Shown one piece after another: positions 35,635-45,801 of a stretch of DNA of 50,355 nt; within the stretch, counting starts at the first letter, position 1, and each line of letters begins with the position of its first letter. Source of the DNA: an uncultured Nitrospira sp. (GTDB taxonomy: Bacteria > Nitrospirota > Nitrospiria > Nitrospirales > Nitrospiraceae); assembly GCA_902500705.1 (NCBI GenBank), contig CABVRR010000015.1:1-50355 (forward strand), written 5' to 3'. Below the pieces are notes generated by a model that worked only from the letters and a program-made list of their open reading frames with translations, did not search any database and was not told the origin of the DNA. A program made the position numbers and the translations under genes.

Positions 35635-37566
35635 ATGCAAATGGGATCCAAATACAGGCTATTCAATGATCTCCCGATTCTCCCCAAACTGCTGCTGATC
35701 CCAGTGGTGCCGCTGCTTTTCCTCCTCCTGCTAGGCACGATGACCTACATGGGTGTTCTGACATTTTTTGACGATGAAGAACGATTGAATGCGAGCTATG
35801 TCCTTCAGAAGACGGCTGCCCAATACATGCGATCAGTAGCCGATCTAGAAACCGCGTTCCAGGGATATATCATCACAAAAAACGAGCGGTACATGCAAAG
35901 TTTCGCAGAGGGAAAGACTACGCTCCTTGCTTTCGAGCGGGAATTGGCCGGAAGACTCCCCGTTGAAGAAGATCAACCATTCAGAGAGCTTCACAAGCTC
36001 GTCACGCAATATGTCGCGGAAAAGGAGAAATACATCCACAACGTCCAAGCTGGATCCCCTGCAGAAGCGGTTCGATACATTCAGAGCGGGAAGAGCAGGG
36101 AGATGATGGTCGAGATTCGCAATTGGATGACGCGGTTCGATCAGTTGGAGCGGCAAACGACGAAGGCGGAGTTGGCACAATTGAGCTACGATCAGAGCTG
36201 GGCGATTGCTATCATGTTGATCGGTGCGGTGGTCACCCTTGCCCTGGTCATCGTGGGGCAAGCCTATATCGCACAATCAATTGCGGCTCCTCTCGTCGAC
36301 TTATCGAAGATGGTGAGCTCAGGGAACGGAGAGACGATTCCCGTCATCCCTTCACTCGATCGCAAAGACGAAATCGGCGAGCTGACGAGAGTGATGGGAA
36401 ACATGAGCTCCCGGATCCGCCAGGATATGGAAAAACTCCAACAATCGGCATACGCACTCAAGAAACTCAATGCCTACTTGTCTACTTCGGAAGCCAAGTA
36501 TCGCGGCCTGGTGGATCACGCTCCGGTGGGTATCGTGATGACGAAAGGAGTGAAAATCACATTCAGCAACCGCTACAACCAACAGCTGGCTGGCCTCGAC
36601 CCCGAAGAGGAAGTCGCACCGGCCACATTTCTCCAGCGTATTCATCCCGAGGAACGAACCAGTGTGCTGACGACTCTGGCCCAAGCTGTTGCCGAAGGGC
36701 GGCCCTGTGAAACGATCTTCCGCTTCGTCCATGAGGACGGAAATGTTCGAAAGATTTTAAGCCGCCATGTACCGATCATGGATTTTGATTCTTCCGATAT
36801 CATCTATATGGGGTTCAATATCGATATCACTGCTCTCGAGAGTTTGCAGGTGCGTTTGAACCGGGCGGAAAATCTCGCGACATTGGGACAGGTCGCTGCG
36901 GGTATCGCGCATGAACTCAGAAACCCTTTAGTCGGCATCGGCTCGACGGCCAAGGTTCTGCTGGACGACCTCGAAGCCAACGATCCAAAACTGAAAGAGG
37001 TCGAAGCGATTCTGTCGGAGACTCGGCGGTTGGATCGGATCGTCAATGAAATCGTCGACTTTGCACGTGTCCGCCGCTTGACCCCGACAGAGGTCGATCT
37101 CGTCCAACTTGTGGATGAGGTGTCGAAACTGATGAAGGTGAGATTGGACGAGAAAGAACTCTCCATTAAGACGAATGTTTCTCCCATGATCAGCGAGATT
37201 CATGCAGACCGTGACCAACTCAGGCAGGTGATTTTGAACATCGTGCACAATGCGATTGACGCGACGCCACCGAGAGGTGGTCCTATACAGATCACCGCGG
37301 ATGAATTATTCCGCGAAGACAGGCCAGGGATCATGATTCAGGTAAAGGACACCGGACAGGGAATCCCACCAGGTCTTATCGGACAAGTATTTCAACCGTT
37401 TGTCACGGCAGGAAAACGCAGCGGGACAGGATTAGGTCTGGCGATTTGCAAGAATATCATTGAAGCTCATGGGGGCGATATTTACGTCACCAGCGAAGTC
37501 GGAAAAGGGACGATTCTCGGTCTGTGGATGCCGCTCGAGCAAGAGCCAACCTCAACGAAGGTTTAA
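35635..37566 (+). CDS. Membrane-bound sensor histidine kinase
   Basis: The 643-residue protein has an N-terminal membrane segment (about 15-40), a helical extracellular CHASE3-like domain (AAQYMRSVADLETAFQGYII), a second membrane segment (about 188-212), HAMP, and a PAS domain (about 285-400). The HisKA motif follows with His426 in GIAHELRNPL, then an HATPase domain with N-box NIVHNAIDATPP, DTGQGIPPG and GTGLGLAICKNIIE. It should phosphorylate one or both neighbouring response regulators. The stop overlaps nothing, but the next ATG is only 4 bases away. The signal is unknown. Confidence 0.92.
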   Translation: MQMGSKYRLFNDLPILPKLLLIPVVPLLFLLLLGTMTYMGVLTFFDDEERLNASYVLQKTAAQYMRSVADLETAFQGYIITKNERYMQSFAEGKTTLLAFERELAGRLPVEEDQPFRELHKLVTQYVAEKEKYIHNVQAGSPAEAVRYIQSGKSREMMVEIRNWMTRFDQLERQTTKAELAQLSYDQSWAIAIMLIGAVVTLALVIVGQAYIAQSIAAPLVDLSKMVSSGNGETIPVIPSLDRKDEIGELTRVMGNMSSRIRQDMEKLQQSAYALKKLNAYLSTSEAKYRGLVDHAPVGIVMTKGVKITFSNRYNQQLAGLDPEEEVAPATFLQRIHPEERTSVLTTLAQAVAEGRPCETIFRFVHEDGNVRKILSRHVPIMDFDSSDIIYMGFNIDITALESLQVRLNRAENLATLGQVAAGIAHELRNPLVGIGSTAKVLLDDLEANDPKLKEVEAILSETRRLDRIVNEIVDFARVRRLTPTEVDLVQLVDEVSKLMKVRLDEKELSIKTNVSPMISEIHADRDQLRQVILNIVHNAIDATPPRGGPIQITADELFREDRPGIMIQVKDTGQGIPPGLIGQVFQPFVTAGKRSGTGLGLAICKNIIEAHGGDIYVTSEVGKGTILGLWMPLEQEPTSTKV

Positions 37567-37570
37567 TGCC

Positions 37571-38959
37571 ATGCGCGCGATGGTTTTCGTAACAGATGAT
37601 GAGCAGGTCATTCGTACCGCGATGGTCAAGCGGCTGGTCAGACAAGGACATCACGCCGTCGGATATGAATCCGGTGAGGCGCTGATGGACGCGTTACAAC
37701 ACAAGCACCCAGACCTTGTGTTGCTCGACCTCAAAATGCCCGGCATGAACGGTCTTGAGGCGCTCAAGCATATTCGTCACCTGGCTCCCTCCGCGCTGGT
37801 CATCATGTTGACTGCCTATGGATCAGTACAGGACGCTGTGGAGGCGATGAAGTTGGGGGCCTATGATTTCTTGATCAAAACCGTTGATCTTGAGGGACTT
37901 GATGCGGTGACGGCTCGTGCTCTTGACATGTTGAAGCTTCGACGTCGTCTGGACGCGGAGCTCAGCGGGCAGGCCAGTCAATTCCATTTAAATACCCTCG
38001 AAGCCCATAGTCCAGCAATGAAGCACTTGCTGGAGCAGGTTCGTGGAGTTGCGGAAAATCCAAAATCCTCCGTCATGCTGCTGGGTGAAACCGGCACAGG
38101 AAAAGAATTTCTCGCACGAGTCATCCATCATAACGGACCGAGAGCGTCGGGGCCGTTTGTGGGAGTCAATTGTACTGCTATTCCAAAGGAACTCTTTGAG
38201 AGCGAACTGTTCGGGTACGAGCGAGGGGCGTTTACCGGCGCGAATCAGCGTAAGCTCGGTTTGCTCGAAAAAGCAGAAGGAGGAACCCTTTTTCTCGACG
38301 AAATCGGCGATCTTGACATGTCAATGCAGGCCAAACTACTGCGCGTGATTCAAGAGCGTTCGTTCAGAAGGCTCGGAAGTACCGATGATCTGGGTGTCGA
38401 TTTTCGCCTGATCACGGCGACAAATCGGGAAATTAAGAAAGATGTGGAACGCGGATCATTTCGCGAGGATCTCTACTTTCGCCTTAACGTCGTCGCCTTT
38501 GAAATTCCGCCCCTGCGCAAGCGCACAGAAGATATTCTGCCACTCTGCCAACGGACGATTGTGCGGTTCGCTCAGGAGTTCGGTAAATCGGTTCCCGAGC
38601 TTGATAATGAGGCCCGTCTGGTCTTGGAGCACTATCAATATCCGGGGAATATTCGAGAGCTTGAGAATATCATCGAACGGGCGATGATCTTTTGCGCCGG
38701 ACAACTGTTGACGGCCGATTACCTACCCAAGGAATTGCACGACACCATCAAGCAAACAGCTACCGCTGTCTCGGTGGGAGAAGAACGGCTCATCCGCATT
38801 GAAATGCATGTGGGGAAACAAACACTTGAGCAAATTGAAGAATCGATTATAGAAGAAACGTTACGTCTCGCAGACTACAACAAGAGTCTGGCTGCCAAAC
38901 AGCTAGGCCTCACTCGATTTTCGTTGGATCGACGTTTGAAAAAATATGGTGAAACATAG
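37571..38959 (+). CDS. Sigma-54-dependent response regulator (NtrC/AtoC type)
   Basis: The 462-residue protein has a receiver domain (Asp53 in LLDLKMPGMNG) and a complete AAA+ domain with Walker A GETGTGKEFLARVIHH, intact GAFTGA followed by NQRKLGLLEKAEGGTLFLDE, sensor ITATNREI and arginine finger GSFREDLYFRLN. A C-terminal Fis-type helix-turn-helix follows (LADYNKSLAAKQLGLTRFSL). It should activate sigma-54 promoters after phosphorylation. The start at 37571 follows the kinase by 4 bases; the frame extends back into the kinase gene but those residues are out of family. It is clearly the functional sister of the degenerate protein two genes upstream. Confidence 0.93.
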   Translation: MRAMVFVTDDEQVIRTAMVKRLVRQGHHAVGYESGEALMDALQHKHPDLVLLDLKMPGMNGLEALKHIRHLAPSALVIMLTAYGSVQDAVEAMKLGAYDFLIKTVDLEGLDAVTARALDMLKLRRRLDAELSGQASQFHLNTLEAHSPAMKHLLEQVRGVAENPKSSVMLLGETGTGKEFLARVIHHNGPRASGPFVGVNCTAIPKELFESELFGYERGAFTGANQRKLGLLEKAEGGTLFLDEIGDLDMSMQAKLLRVIQERSFRRLGSTDDLGVDFRLITATNREIKKDVERGSFREDLYFRLNVVAFEIPPLRKRTEDILPLCQRTIVRFAQEFGKSVPELDNEARLVLEHYQYPGNIRELENIIERAMIFCAGQLLTADYLPKELHDTIKQTATAVSVGEERLIRIEMHVGKQTLEQIEESIIEETLRLADYNKSLAAKQLGLTRFSLDRRLKKYGET

Positions 38960-38961
38960 GC

Positions 38962-38988
38962 TGGGGGGCATGCACGGTGTGCGCCCCA
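38962..38988. terminator. Imperfect hairpin between convergent genes
   Basis: TGGGG pairs with CCCCA and an inner GCAC pairs with GTGC, separated by an internal loop. It lies between the plus-strand regulator and the minus-strand PII-like gene. Only an A/T-rich stretch, not a T run, follows, so termination is tentative. Confidence 0.4.
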
Positions 38989-39076
38989 CACTCGTATATA
39001 TCGTATCTTGCAGTAAATGTTGGAAGGAGGGTTACTAGAAATATATAAAATGTTTAGCTCGTCACTGTATTGAGCC

Positions 39077-39415
39077 TTAAGCGGTAGGTCGTTTCTTCCC
39101 GAAATACTCCTGTCGCCCGACGGCCACGTCGGCGACGTACATGAAGCCGGAATGCCGCTCGAAAAGCGGACGGAGACCGGCGAGAATCGGCTCGACTTTG
39201 TCTTCCGGCACGACCGTGAGAATCATTTCGAGGCTTTCCTGCTCACTGAACATAAAGTGCGCCTCGCGGACACCATGGTGACCCTTCCCGGAAATATTGC
39301 CGATGATCGTGTAGCCGGACGCTTTGACTCGATCCAGCAGATCGGTGACGAAGGAGCGGTGTTCTCCTGCGATGATCACTCGAATTTCTTTCATCGGATG
39401 TAAAGTCAGTCCCAT
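39077..39415 (-). CDS. PII-like protein of the inorganic-carbon uptake operon
   Basis: The 112-residue protein shows the PII-type core: MKEIRVIIAGEHRSFVTDLLDRV, GYTIIGNISGKGHHGVREAHF, SLEMILTVVPEDKVEPILAGL and a C-terminal beta segment. PII-like proteins next to DabA or bicarbonate transporters are known, and some bind adenine nucleotides and bicarbonate; that function here is inferred. It is the last gene of the operon, 46 bases after dabA. The start at 39415 is placed by AAAGGAG at good spacing; a GTG six bases earlier is too close to that site. Confidence 0.82.
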   Translation of the reverse strand: MGLTLHPMKEIRVIIAGEHRSFVTDLLDRVKASGYTIIGNISGKGHHGVREAHFMFSEQESLEMILTVVPEDKVEPILAGLRPLFERHSGFMYVADVAVGRQEYFGKKRPTA

Positions 39416-39461
39416 CAGCACACTCCTTTCTTCACGTGTAGTCTGTGCAGGTCTGTCACGG

Positions 39462-42400
39462 CTACGACGACGGTTCTATGACGTTCCATACTCCATTCGG
39501 ATGATATCGATACCAGCCCCCGTCTTCAGGATCGAGCGCGATAAGATGAACCCACTGGTTATGATAGAAGTGCTGTAAAACCTCATGCCGCGCAATCAAT
39601 TTCTCGATCCGGGCACGGGGCGTCTCCACGATGGTCAGCAGCCGCATCGGCTCATGGTAGGGCGCCTCGCTGTTCATGACGGTTTGTCGGGCCAGCCCAA
39701 GCCGGAGATCGCTCCAGGGGCCGGACATGATGCCGAGCCGACCGACGACATTGTGGTAGATCTTGCTTCCGCTGCCGTACACATCGTTGTCGACGGCGGA
39801 GAAATAGTGTTCCATGTTGATCCACTGCGCCACGACCTGTGGGGCCGTGAGCAACACTTCAAGCAGTCGATTACTCGGGTCTTCTCGATAATTGTACGAG
39901 TGTAGGAAGACACGTCCTTCCAGGTCCAACCCTTTCGTGAGCTCCCGTCGTCCGATCAAGAACGACGTATTGTTCGACAGACCCCACTCTGGCCTGACTT
40001 GGCTCCAGTCGACGCTTCGCCTACGAACGTGTGCTTCAGCGGTTGCCTCAGGGAGCACCTGCTGAATATCGGGAAACCGCGCACAGCGTTCCTGGCTCGT
40101 CAGTCCCGAGGCGTCTTTGAGGTCTTCCTGCAGCCGAACGAGGTCTGCCCGGTGTGTCGGTGGTACGTCTTCCAAGTCGAAGAGCTGCACGGCGTCGGTT
40201 GTCGTATCCATTTGTCCGGCCAAGAAATGCGTATCGGACGGAATGTCGATCCGCAATTTGGCGAGTCGCTTGCGAACTTTGGGGTTGTTCGCCATCATCG
40301 CGAGGGCACGAGCGTTGGGTTTCCCCTCATTGCCGCCACAGGCTCCGCAATCGAGGGCAGATTCATAGGGGTTGTTATCTGATGTGCTCCCATGGGCGCA
40401 GAAAAGAACGAGCCGCGCGAAGTTCTTCGTTAGTCCCATCATTCGGAGCGCGGTGTCGACGGTCAGGGCTTGCTCCTCCACGGTGAAACCGGTTCTGGTC
40501 AGCCGCTCTTTATGTCGTGATGCGGACCGCGCCGTCAGATCGTATTGCCGACGCAGAGTCTCAATAAATGGGTTGATCGCCTCAGGCGCAAGGCCGGCTC
40601 GTTCAATTTCTTCGGCCGCGATCGGTGGCTCCGGGTCGCCTTCTATGGTCAATGCGCGCTGACGTAAGCCTTCGACAAGAGCCGGCGTGATACGGGAACT
40701 ACGAAGTCCGAACTGCTCATGCAAGGCCTCTCTGATCACAGCTTGCTGTTCCGCTTCGAGCATTTCGGCGGTTTCGCCAGGGGCCAACTTGTCGATCGTC
40801 AGCGTGGTGGCCAATGACGGAACGAACAGGCGCTTTAACCAGGCGGTCCAGCGGTGATAGAGCGCTGGGATCAATGTCTTGCCGAAAATCGGCAGACCAT
40901 AAAACCAGCCCAGCGATTCCACCATGACATAGGGAGTGACCACGTTTTCTTTCAGGTCGTGCAAGAGGGTATGCCCCGCCTGCACCCACTTGGCTCGAGC
41001 CGCGTGCAGTGAGACCTTATGATCGAGATAGCTGCGCGGAATTTCGCGTACCTCGTTCTTTGCCCGCATGATCACGGGGAACTGTTCCGTATCATGTTCC
41101 TTTCCCCAGGCTCGATAGCGGATGAAGGCGGCAAAGAAGCCGGCGAAGCCATAGGTTTCATGCGGGCCGACCGATTCGAGATGGCGGCGGAACGGTTCGG
41201 AGCGCACGTCGATACAGTAGACGGACTGCGAGTACGGACGCGTCGTCTCAACGGAAGCCACAGGCACGGTATGCGCCCGTAAGCGCGACAGCAGCTGTTC
41301 CTGGTAGCCCGCCTCCAGGGCCGTGAGCCAGACCGGTCCATGGTCCGATTCGGGGAACGCCTCTATCCAGTCGACGACTTGCTTGAGTTCCGTAGGGGAG
41401 CTCTCGATAAGAGCATCGACATCGATGGCCAATGAACGGGCCAGGGCGAGAAGCCTGCGGACGGCCCCACGGCGAACGGCTGCTTGCAGTTGGGGAATGA
41501 CGTCAGTACGGTACCGAACGAGGATATTGTTCCAGCTTTGCCCTTTCCGATGCGAAAGCCGATCGACTTCCTCGGCATAGAGAGCGGGCAATCGCCCGGC
41601 CACCCGCTGTCGTCGAAGATAGTATTCTTCGGGATAGTCACGCATATAGGCCGTCACGGCCTCATACCGCCCGTCGATGCCGAGATAGTCCTTGCACGCT
41701 TGTTGAACCAATTCATTCGCGTACCAGAGACGAATCGCCAAAAACTTGACCAGGCCGACCGGGTGCGCTTGCTGCCACGGGTACTCCCGTTCTTCTCCAC
41801 GCCACTTAATGAATCCGGCCCAACCGGGCAGCGCGGTCAATTGCAACGACAAGTAATCTTGTAATAGTTCGGAGGGAATGCCCAGCGAATCTAGGCTTTT
41901 CAGAAGTGCGTCTTCGGGATAGTCCGGCAGCTGTGCGATCTTCCTGCAGCTATCTTTGATTCCGCAGGGAGACCATTCGTGGGAGGCCATGGCCCGCCAG
42001 GCTTCGTACAGTCCCTTTTCACGGTTCGGCATGACCCATGTGGCATGCCCTTCGTCCAGAAACGCACCGCACCACTTGATCATCTGTTCGTTGATCTGCT
42101 GGACGATCTGTGTGCCGAGCGTATCGTCGCACCAGTGCGACAGCGTGAGCCATCGGCACAGCGAGGCTTGATTTTCATCTACGACTTTGCGGATGCGATC
42201 CTCCAGTGAAAAAGGAAGGAGGACAAGTTCCAGCTTCCGGGAGAGTGCGTCGATCAGCGGCCTGTCGGGATCCTCAAGCTGATGATCGAGCGGTTCCATG
42301 GACGGCGCGCACAGGCCGTCAACCAGGCAGGCACGCAAGACCGAGCCGTGCGTCACGGTATGTGATCCGATCGTCACGTGTTTATCGATGATGCGTGGTT

Positions 42401-42674
42401 TCAGCGCTTCCTCAATGTGAGACGACTGAATTCGGCCGGTCTGGAGGTACGCTCGATACAGATGGCTGGGAAGGTAACCGTTGCCGCCCATGAACTGTTT
42501 TCCGCGTTTGACGGCTTCATCAAACGGCAAATATTCGATGCTGTGGAGCGGATTATGGTGGACGAAGGTCCGCATCGGCCAATACTGCGCAATGACTTCC
42601 CCCGCAAGGCGGACGACCCCGCGCAATTCCATTCGCCGAGATTCAATATCGGTGAGGTGCGTCAGCGGTTCCAT
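39462..42674 (-). CDS. dabA: Inorganic carbon transporter subunit DabA (DUF2309)
   Basis: The 1070-residue protein is a DabA/UPF0753 member. The beta-carbonic-anhydrase-like zinc site is present: Cys487 and Asp489 (YCIDVRSEPF), His761 (CAHGS) and Cys776 (DCGACGG). The His-Cys spacing of 15 matches the characterised DabA of Halothiobacillus. It is longer than that protein, with extra length between the Cys and His motifs. DabA is thought to hydrate CO2 at the membrane, driven by its DabB partner, giving one-way bicarbonate accumulation. Its start overlaps the upstream NuoM-like gene by 13 bases. Confidence 0.93.
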   Translation of the reverse strand: MEPLTHLTDIESRRMELRGVVRLAGEVIAQYWPMRTFVHHNPLHSIEYLPFDEAVKRGKQFMGGNGYLPSHLYRAYLQTGRIQSSHIEEALKPRIIDKHVTIGSHTVTHGSVLRACLVDGLCAPSMEPLDHQLEDPDRPLIDALSRKLELVLLPFSLEDRIRKVVDENQASLCRWLTLSHWCDDTLGTQIVQQINEQMIKWCGAFLDEGHATWVMPNREKGLYEAWRAMASHEWSPCGIKDSCRKIAQLPDYPEDALLKSLDSLGIPSELLQDYLSLQLTALPGWAGFIKWRGEEREYPWQQAHPVGLVKFLAIRLWYANELVQQACKDYLGIDGRYEAVTAYMRDYPEEYYLRRQRVAGRLPALYAEEVDRLSHRKGQSWNNILVRYRTDVIPQLQAAVRRGAVRRLLALARSLAIDVDALIESSPTELKQVVDWIEAFPESDHGPVWLTALEAGYQEQLLSRLRAHTVPVASVETTRPYSQSVYCIDVRSEPFRRHLESVGPHETYGFAGFFAAFIRYRAWGKEHDTEQFPVIMRAKNEVREIPRSYLDHKVSLHAARAKWVQAGHTLLHDLKENVVTPYVMVESLGWFYGLPIFGKTLIPALYHRWTAWLKRLFVPSLATTLTIDKLAPGETAEMLEAEQQAVIREALHEQFGLRSSRITPALVEGLRQRALTIEGDPEPPIAAEEIERAGLAPEAINPFIETLRRQYDLTARSASRHKERLTRTGFTVEEQALTVDTALRMMGLTKNFARLVLFCAHGSTSDNNPYESALDCGACGGNEGKPNARALAMMANNPKVRKRLAKLRIDIPSDTHFLAGQMDTTTDAVQLFDLEDVPPTHRADLVRLQEDLKDASGLTSQERCARFPDIQQVLPEATAEAHVRRRSVDWSQVRPEWGLSNNTSFLIGRRELTKGLDLEGRVFLHSYNYREDPSNRLLEVLLTAPQVVAQWINMEHYFSAVDNDVYGSGSKIYHNVVGRLGIMSGPWSDLRLGLARQTVMNSEAPYHEPMRLLTIVETPRARIEKLIARHEVLQHFYHNQWVHLIALDPEDGGWYRYHPNGVWNVIEPSS

Positions 42675-43975
42675 GCGAGTGACTGCTCCATGACGGCGGT
42701 CGTGGGGGCGGCCTGATCCGGTGCGTACAAGCTGGTTGGAGCCAGGCCCAGAGCCAGCAAGGCGAGTACCACGATCAAGAGCGACGTAAATTCAGGATGC
42801 CGAAGGTCGGCATAGCGTAAATCCGGCCGGCGAGTGCCGAAGAGCAACTGTTGCACCATCTGCATGATATACCACGAGGCGGCCAGCCACGCCGTCAGCG
42901 CGATGAACAGGCCGATGGTCGACGAGGGAGGTGTGGTCAACAGCAACCCCATAAATCCCGCGAATACGCCGAAGGGCGGGAGTCCCATCGCCGCCAGGCC
43001 CAACAGAGAAAAGAGGACCGCATATTTCGGCATCGCCGCCGCAAGACCACTGATGGCCTGCGGATCCACATCGTCTCCGTATCGCGTGCGGATCACTTGC
43101 CAGGCGATCAACAGTCCGCCGGTCGCGAGGCCGACGGCTCCGGCCAGCACCGCCGCGCGCGGTGTCGCCTGGTGAGCCCCGGCGACAAACCACCAGAGAA
43201 TCGAGAAAAACGAGACGCTGCCGTAGCCGAGCAACAGACGGACTCGTGACTGAGCCAATGCTTTGATCGCACCGTATAATGAGCTCACCAAGGCCATGAG
43301 GCTGACGACCGCCACGAATTCATTCGGCATCGTCGGCATGGCCGTCGCCAGTCCGTGAAGGCCGAGTATCGGCAACAGCAACACAATGAACGGCGGCAAG
43401 CTTCCCGGCAGTCTGGTCAGCGCCGTGAGGTATCCATCATGAAACGGCATGAGCGGCAACAGCACGGCGCAGGTCGCCAGGGAAGCCACTGATGAGAGGG
43501 GCGGATCGACGATAAGAGAAAGCCCCGCGCCTACGACACCGACACCGAAGGAACCGATGCCCCACCAGGAGATGGGCCAGAGGGTCGTGTGATGCCGGTA
43601 CAACAGGAACATCAAGATCAGCATGAGCACGATCAGGCACAACGGGCCGAACACAGTCCCGGCAGTAAGGACACCCATTCCCAAACCAAGAAAGAGCAAG
43701 ATCATGCTCCAGGAAAGTCGGTGCTGTTCATGAACCGGCTGACCTAATGCGGACACCACGGCGGCGATGGGAAGCACATAGAGCGGTAAGAGACCATCAG
43801 GCAGCGTCGGAATCGGAATCAGATTGGCGATCGCCACGGTCAACGTGAGGGTGATGACAGAGCACATGATGGCCGTCATCTTCACGCGGTAGGGATCAGA
43901 CCAGACGGCCAGACAGACGAGGGCACCCGCGAACGGCATGCCGACGAACAACCAGGGTATGAACAGCTCGATCAT
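42662..43975 (-). CDS. NuoM/MrpD-like proton-conducting membrane protein
   Basis: The 437-residue protein is hydrophobic throughout, with 12 or more membrane segments and antiporter-like motifs such as LPLMPFHDGYLTAL, RLLLGYGSVSFFSILWW and MGLPPFGVFAGFMGLLL. It is shorter and more divergent than complex I NuoM and lies far from any nuo operon, so it is more likely a third ion-translocating subunit of the DAB system. The ATG at 43975 overlaps the upstream stop as ATGA. It is followed without a gap by dabA. Function within the complex is inferred. Confidence 0.8.
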   Translation of the reverse strand: MIELFIPWLFVGMPFAGALVCLAVWSDPYRVKMTAIMCSVITLTLTVAIANLIPIPTLPDGLLPLYVLPIAAVVSALGQPVHEQHRLSWSMILLFLGLGMGVLTAGTVFGPLCLIVLMLILMFLLYRHHTTLWPISWWGIGSFGVGVVGAGLSLIVDPPLSSVASLATCAVLLPLMPFHDGYLTALTRLPGSLPPFIVLLLPILGLHGLATAMPTMPNEFVAVVSLMALVSSLYGAIKALAQSRVRLLLGYGSVSFFSILWWFVAGAHQATPRAAVLAGAVGLATGGLLIAWQVIRTRYGDDVDPQAISGLAAAMPKYAVLFSLLGLAAMGLPPFGVFAGFMGLLLTTPPSSTIGLFIALTAWLAASWYIMQMVQQLLFGTRRPDLRYADLRHPEFTSLLIVVLALLALGLAPTSLYAPDQAAPTTAVMEQSLAWNR

Positions 43976-45678
43976 CGAGACCACCCACGTTCCAGCTTAT
44001 CGATTCGATGAACCAACTGCGCGGTCGTCGAGCCGATCAGTTGATAGAGCTCATCGGCATACAGTCGATTCAGGAATACCGTATAGAGTCGCAGGCGTAG
44101 GCTTTCGATCCAGGTCGGCATCCAGACCGTCCGACCGTGGGCGCGCAGGTACAGATAGCTCCAGCCGAAGATGGTCATGAGCGCGGCCATCACAACAATG
44201 ACGTCGAAGAGCCAGTCCGGAATATCGGCGGTCTTAAAATATGACGCCACTTCGCTCGGGTCGGGGTAGAGAAACGCAGTGAACGACTCAACGGCGAACA
44301 GATACACGAACACGGTGAAGAGAAGTGTCAGCAGCATAGCGGCGGAGACTTTCCACGAGGCGACGGCACGCAATCGTGTCAGCGTGAGAATCGCCTGCGA
44401 GGACGTGATCCAGATAAAAAAGAGGATGATAACGGTTCCTTGAGATTCCAGCAATGGGATACGCAGCACACCATGCGTGACCAATAAGATCAGCAACGGA
44501 ATAAACAGAGTCGTCACAAATCCGGTCGACCAGGTCAGGCGAGAAAATCCTGTTTCCTCATCTTCATGGCTCGTAGGAGGGAAGTGCGGTTCCTGTCTTG
44601 CCTTGTGGATGACATTGCCACAGTTGAGGAATACCGTGGCCTTGAAGAGACCGTGCGCAATCAGATGAAATACGGCCAGCGAGAAGGCGCCCAAACCGCA
44701 TTCCATGATCATGTAGCCCATTTGCCCGATCGTCGAGAAGCCGAGCGTCTTCTTGATGTCGTTTTGCGCCAGCATCATCGTCGCGCCAAGGACGGCCGTC
44801 AGGGTACCGACGACGAAGGCCATGTGCAGGGTGGTTGAGCTCAGGCCGAAGAGCGGCGCCAGACGGTTGATGAGAAAGCCCCCCGCATTGATGATGCCGG
44901 CGTGCAGTAAGGCGTGAACAGGCGTGGGAGCGAACAGCGAGCCTGGCAGCCACAGATGCAACGGAAACTGAGCGGACTTCCCCATCGCACCGATAAAAAG
45001 AAGGAAGGTCACAGCCGTGGTGGCGTTGACGTCGAGTCCTGGGAGAATCGAGAGTGTCATGGGGGTGGCAGCCGCCCTAGCGAATAGCTCGTGAAATTCG
45101 AGCGTGCCATAGAGTTGGTAGGCGAGGGCAATGCCGCCCAGAAACGCCATATCGGCGATACGCAGCAACGTAAAGGTCTTGAACGCACCCGCCAACGTCG
45201 CGGAGTGAATGTGATTGTGCGCAAGGAGATAAAGCAGGTAACTCAAGATCTGCCAAAAGAGAAACAGCATCATGAGGTTTCCGCTCGAGACCATGCAGAT
45301 CAAAACGAAGTCGGTGAGACAGATCAGCACCAGATACCGACGCGCATGACGATCCTGATACATATAGCGCGTCGAGTAGCAGTAAATAATGGTGCTGACA
45401 CCCGTGATCAGCGTCATCATGACCGCGCTCAGCCGATCAACGTAGAACCCGAGGGGAATAATGAATGACGCGACGGAGGACGGATCGTAGAGCCGAACCG
45501 TGACGGGACCTTGGGACGTGACCAAGACCAGTGTCCCGATGGCGCCTAGGAATGCCAGACCGATAGGGTAAGCAGCCAACTTCGCGCGGGTGACACGCGG
45601 CGTCTCGCCGCCGATCATCACGATACCGGCGGCGACCAAGAGAAGGCAAGGAACGATGAGGACTAGCGACAGGAGCAT
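43972..45678 (-). CDS. dabB: NuoL/DabB-like ion-translocating subunit, copy 1
   Basis: The 568-residue protein has the proton-conducting antiporter core with the ion-path Lys and His residues in GKSAQFPLHLWLPGSLFAP, then TPVHALLHAGIINAGGFLINR, and about 14 membrane segments. A C-terminal lateral part ends in LYLRAHGRTVWMPTW. NuoL-like DabB proteins couple the ion gradient to DabA. The neighbouring dabA and absence of other nuo genes support DabB over complex I. It closely resembles the next gene upstream, and its stop overlaps the NuoM-like start. Confidence 0.85.
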   Translation of the reverse strand: MLLSLVLIVPCLLLVAAGIVMIGGETPRVTRAKLAAYPIGLAFLGAIGTLVLVTSQGPVTVRLYDPSSVASFIIPLGFYVDRLSAVMMTLITGVSTIIYCYSTRYMYQDRHARRYLVLICLTDFVLICMVSSGNLMMLFLFWQILSYLLYLLAHNHIHSATLAGAFKTFTLLRIADMAFLGGIALAYQLYGTLEFHELFARAAATPMTLSILPGLDVNATTAVTFLLFIGAMGKSAQFPLHLWLPGSLFAPTPVHALLHAGIINAGGFLINRLAPLFGLSSTTLHMAFVVGTLTAVLGATMMLAQNDIKKTLGFSTIGQMGYMIMECGLGAFSLAVFHLIAHGLFKATVFLNCGNVIHKARQEPHFPPTSHEDEETGFSRLTWSTGFVTTLFIPLLILLVTHGVLRIPLLESQGTVIILFFIWITSSQAILTLTRLRAVASWKVSAAMLLTLLFTVFVYLFAVESFTAFLYPDPSEVASYFKTADIPDWLFDVIVVMAALMTIFGWSYLYLRAHGRTVWMPTWIESLRLRLYTVFLNRLYADELYQLIGSTTAQLVHRIDKLERGWSR

Positions 45679-45801
45679 GTCATCTACCAGATCAGTGAAC
45701 AGTATCGGTCTTCCTCTTAATCAGGCAATGGAGCATCCTCCTGCCACGATAGAAGGCTAACCATTAATACGGGGTCCCTATATTCGTCAAGCCGACGTCG
45801 A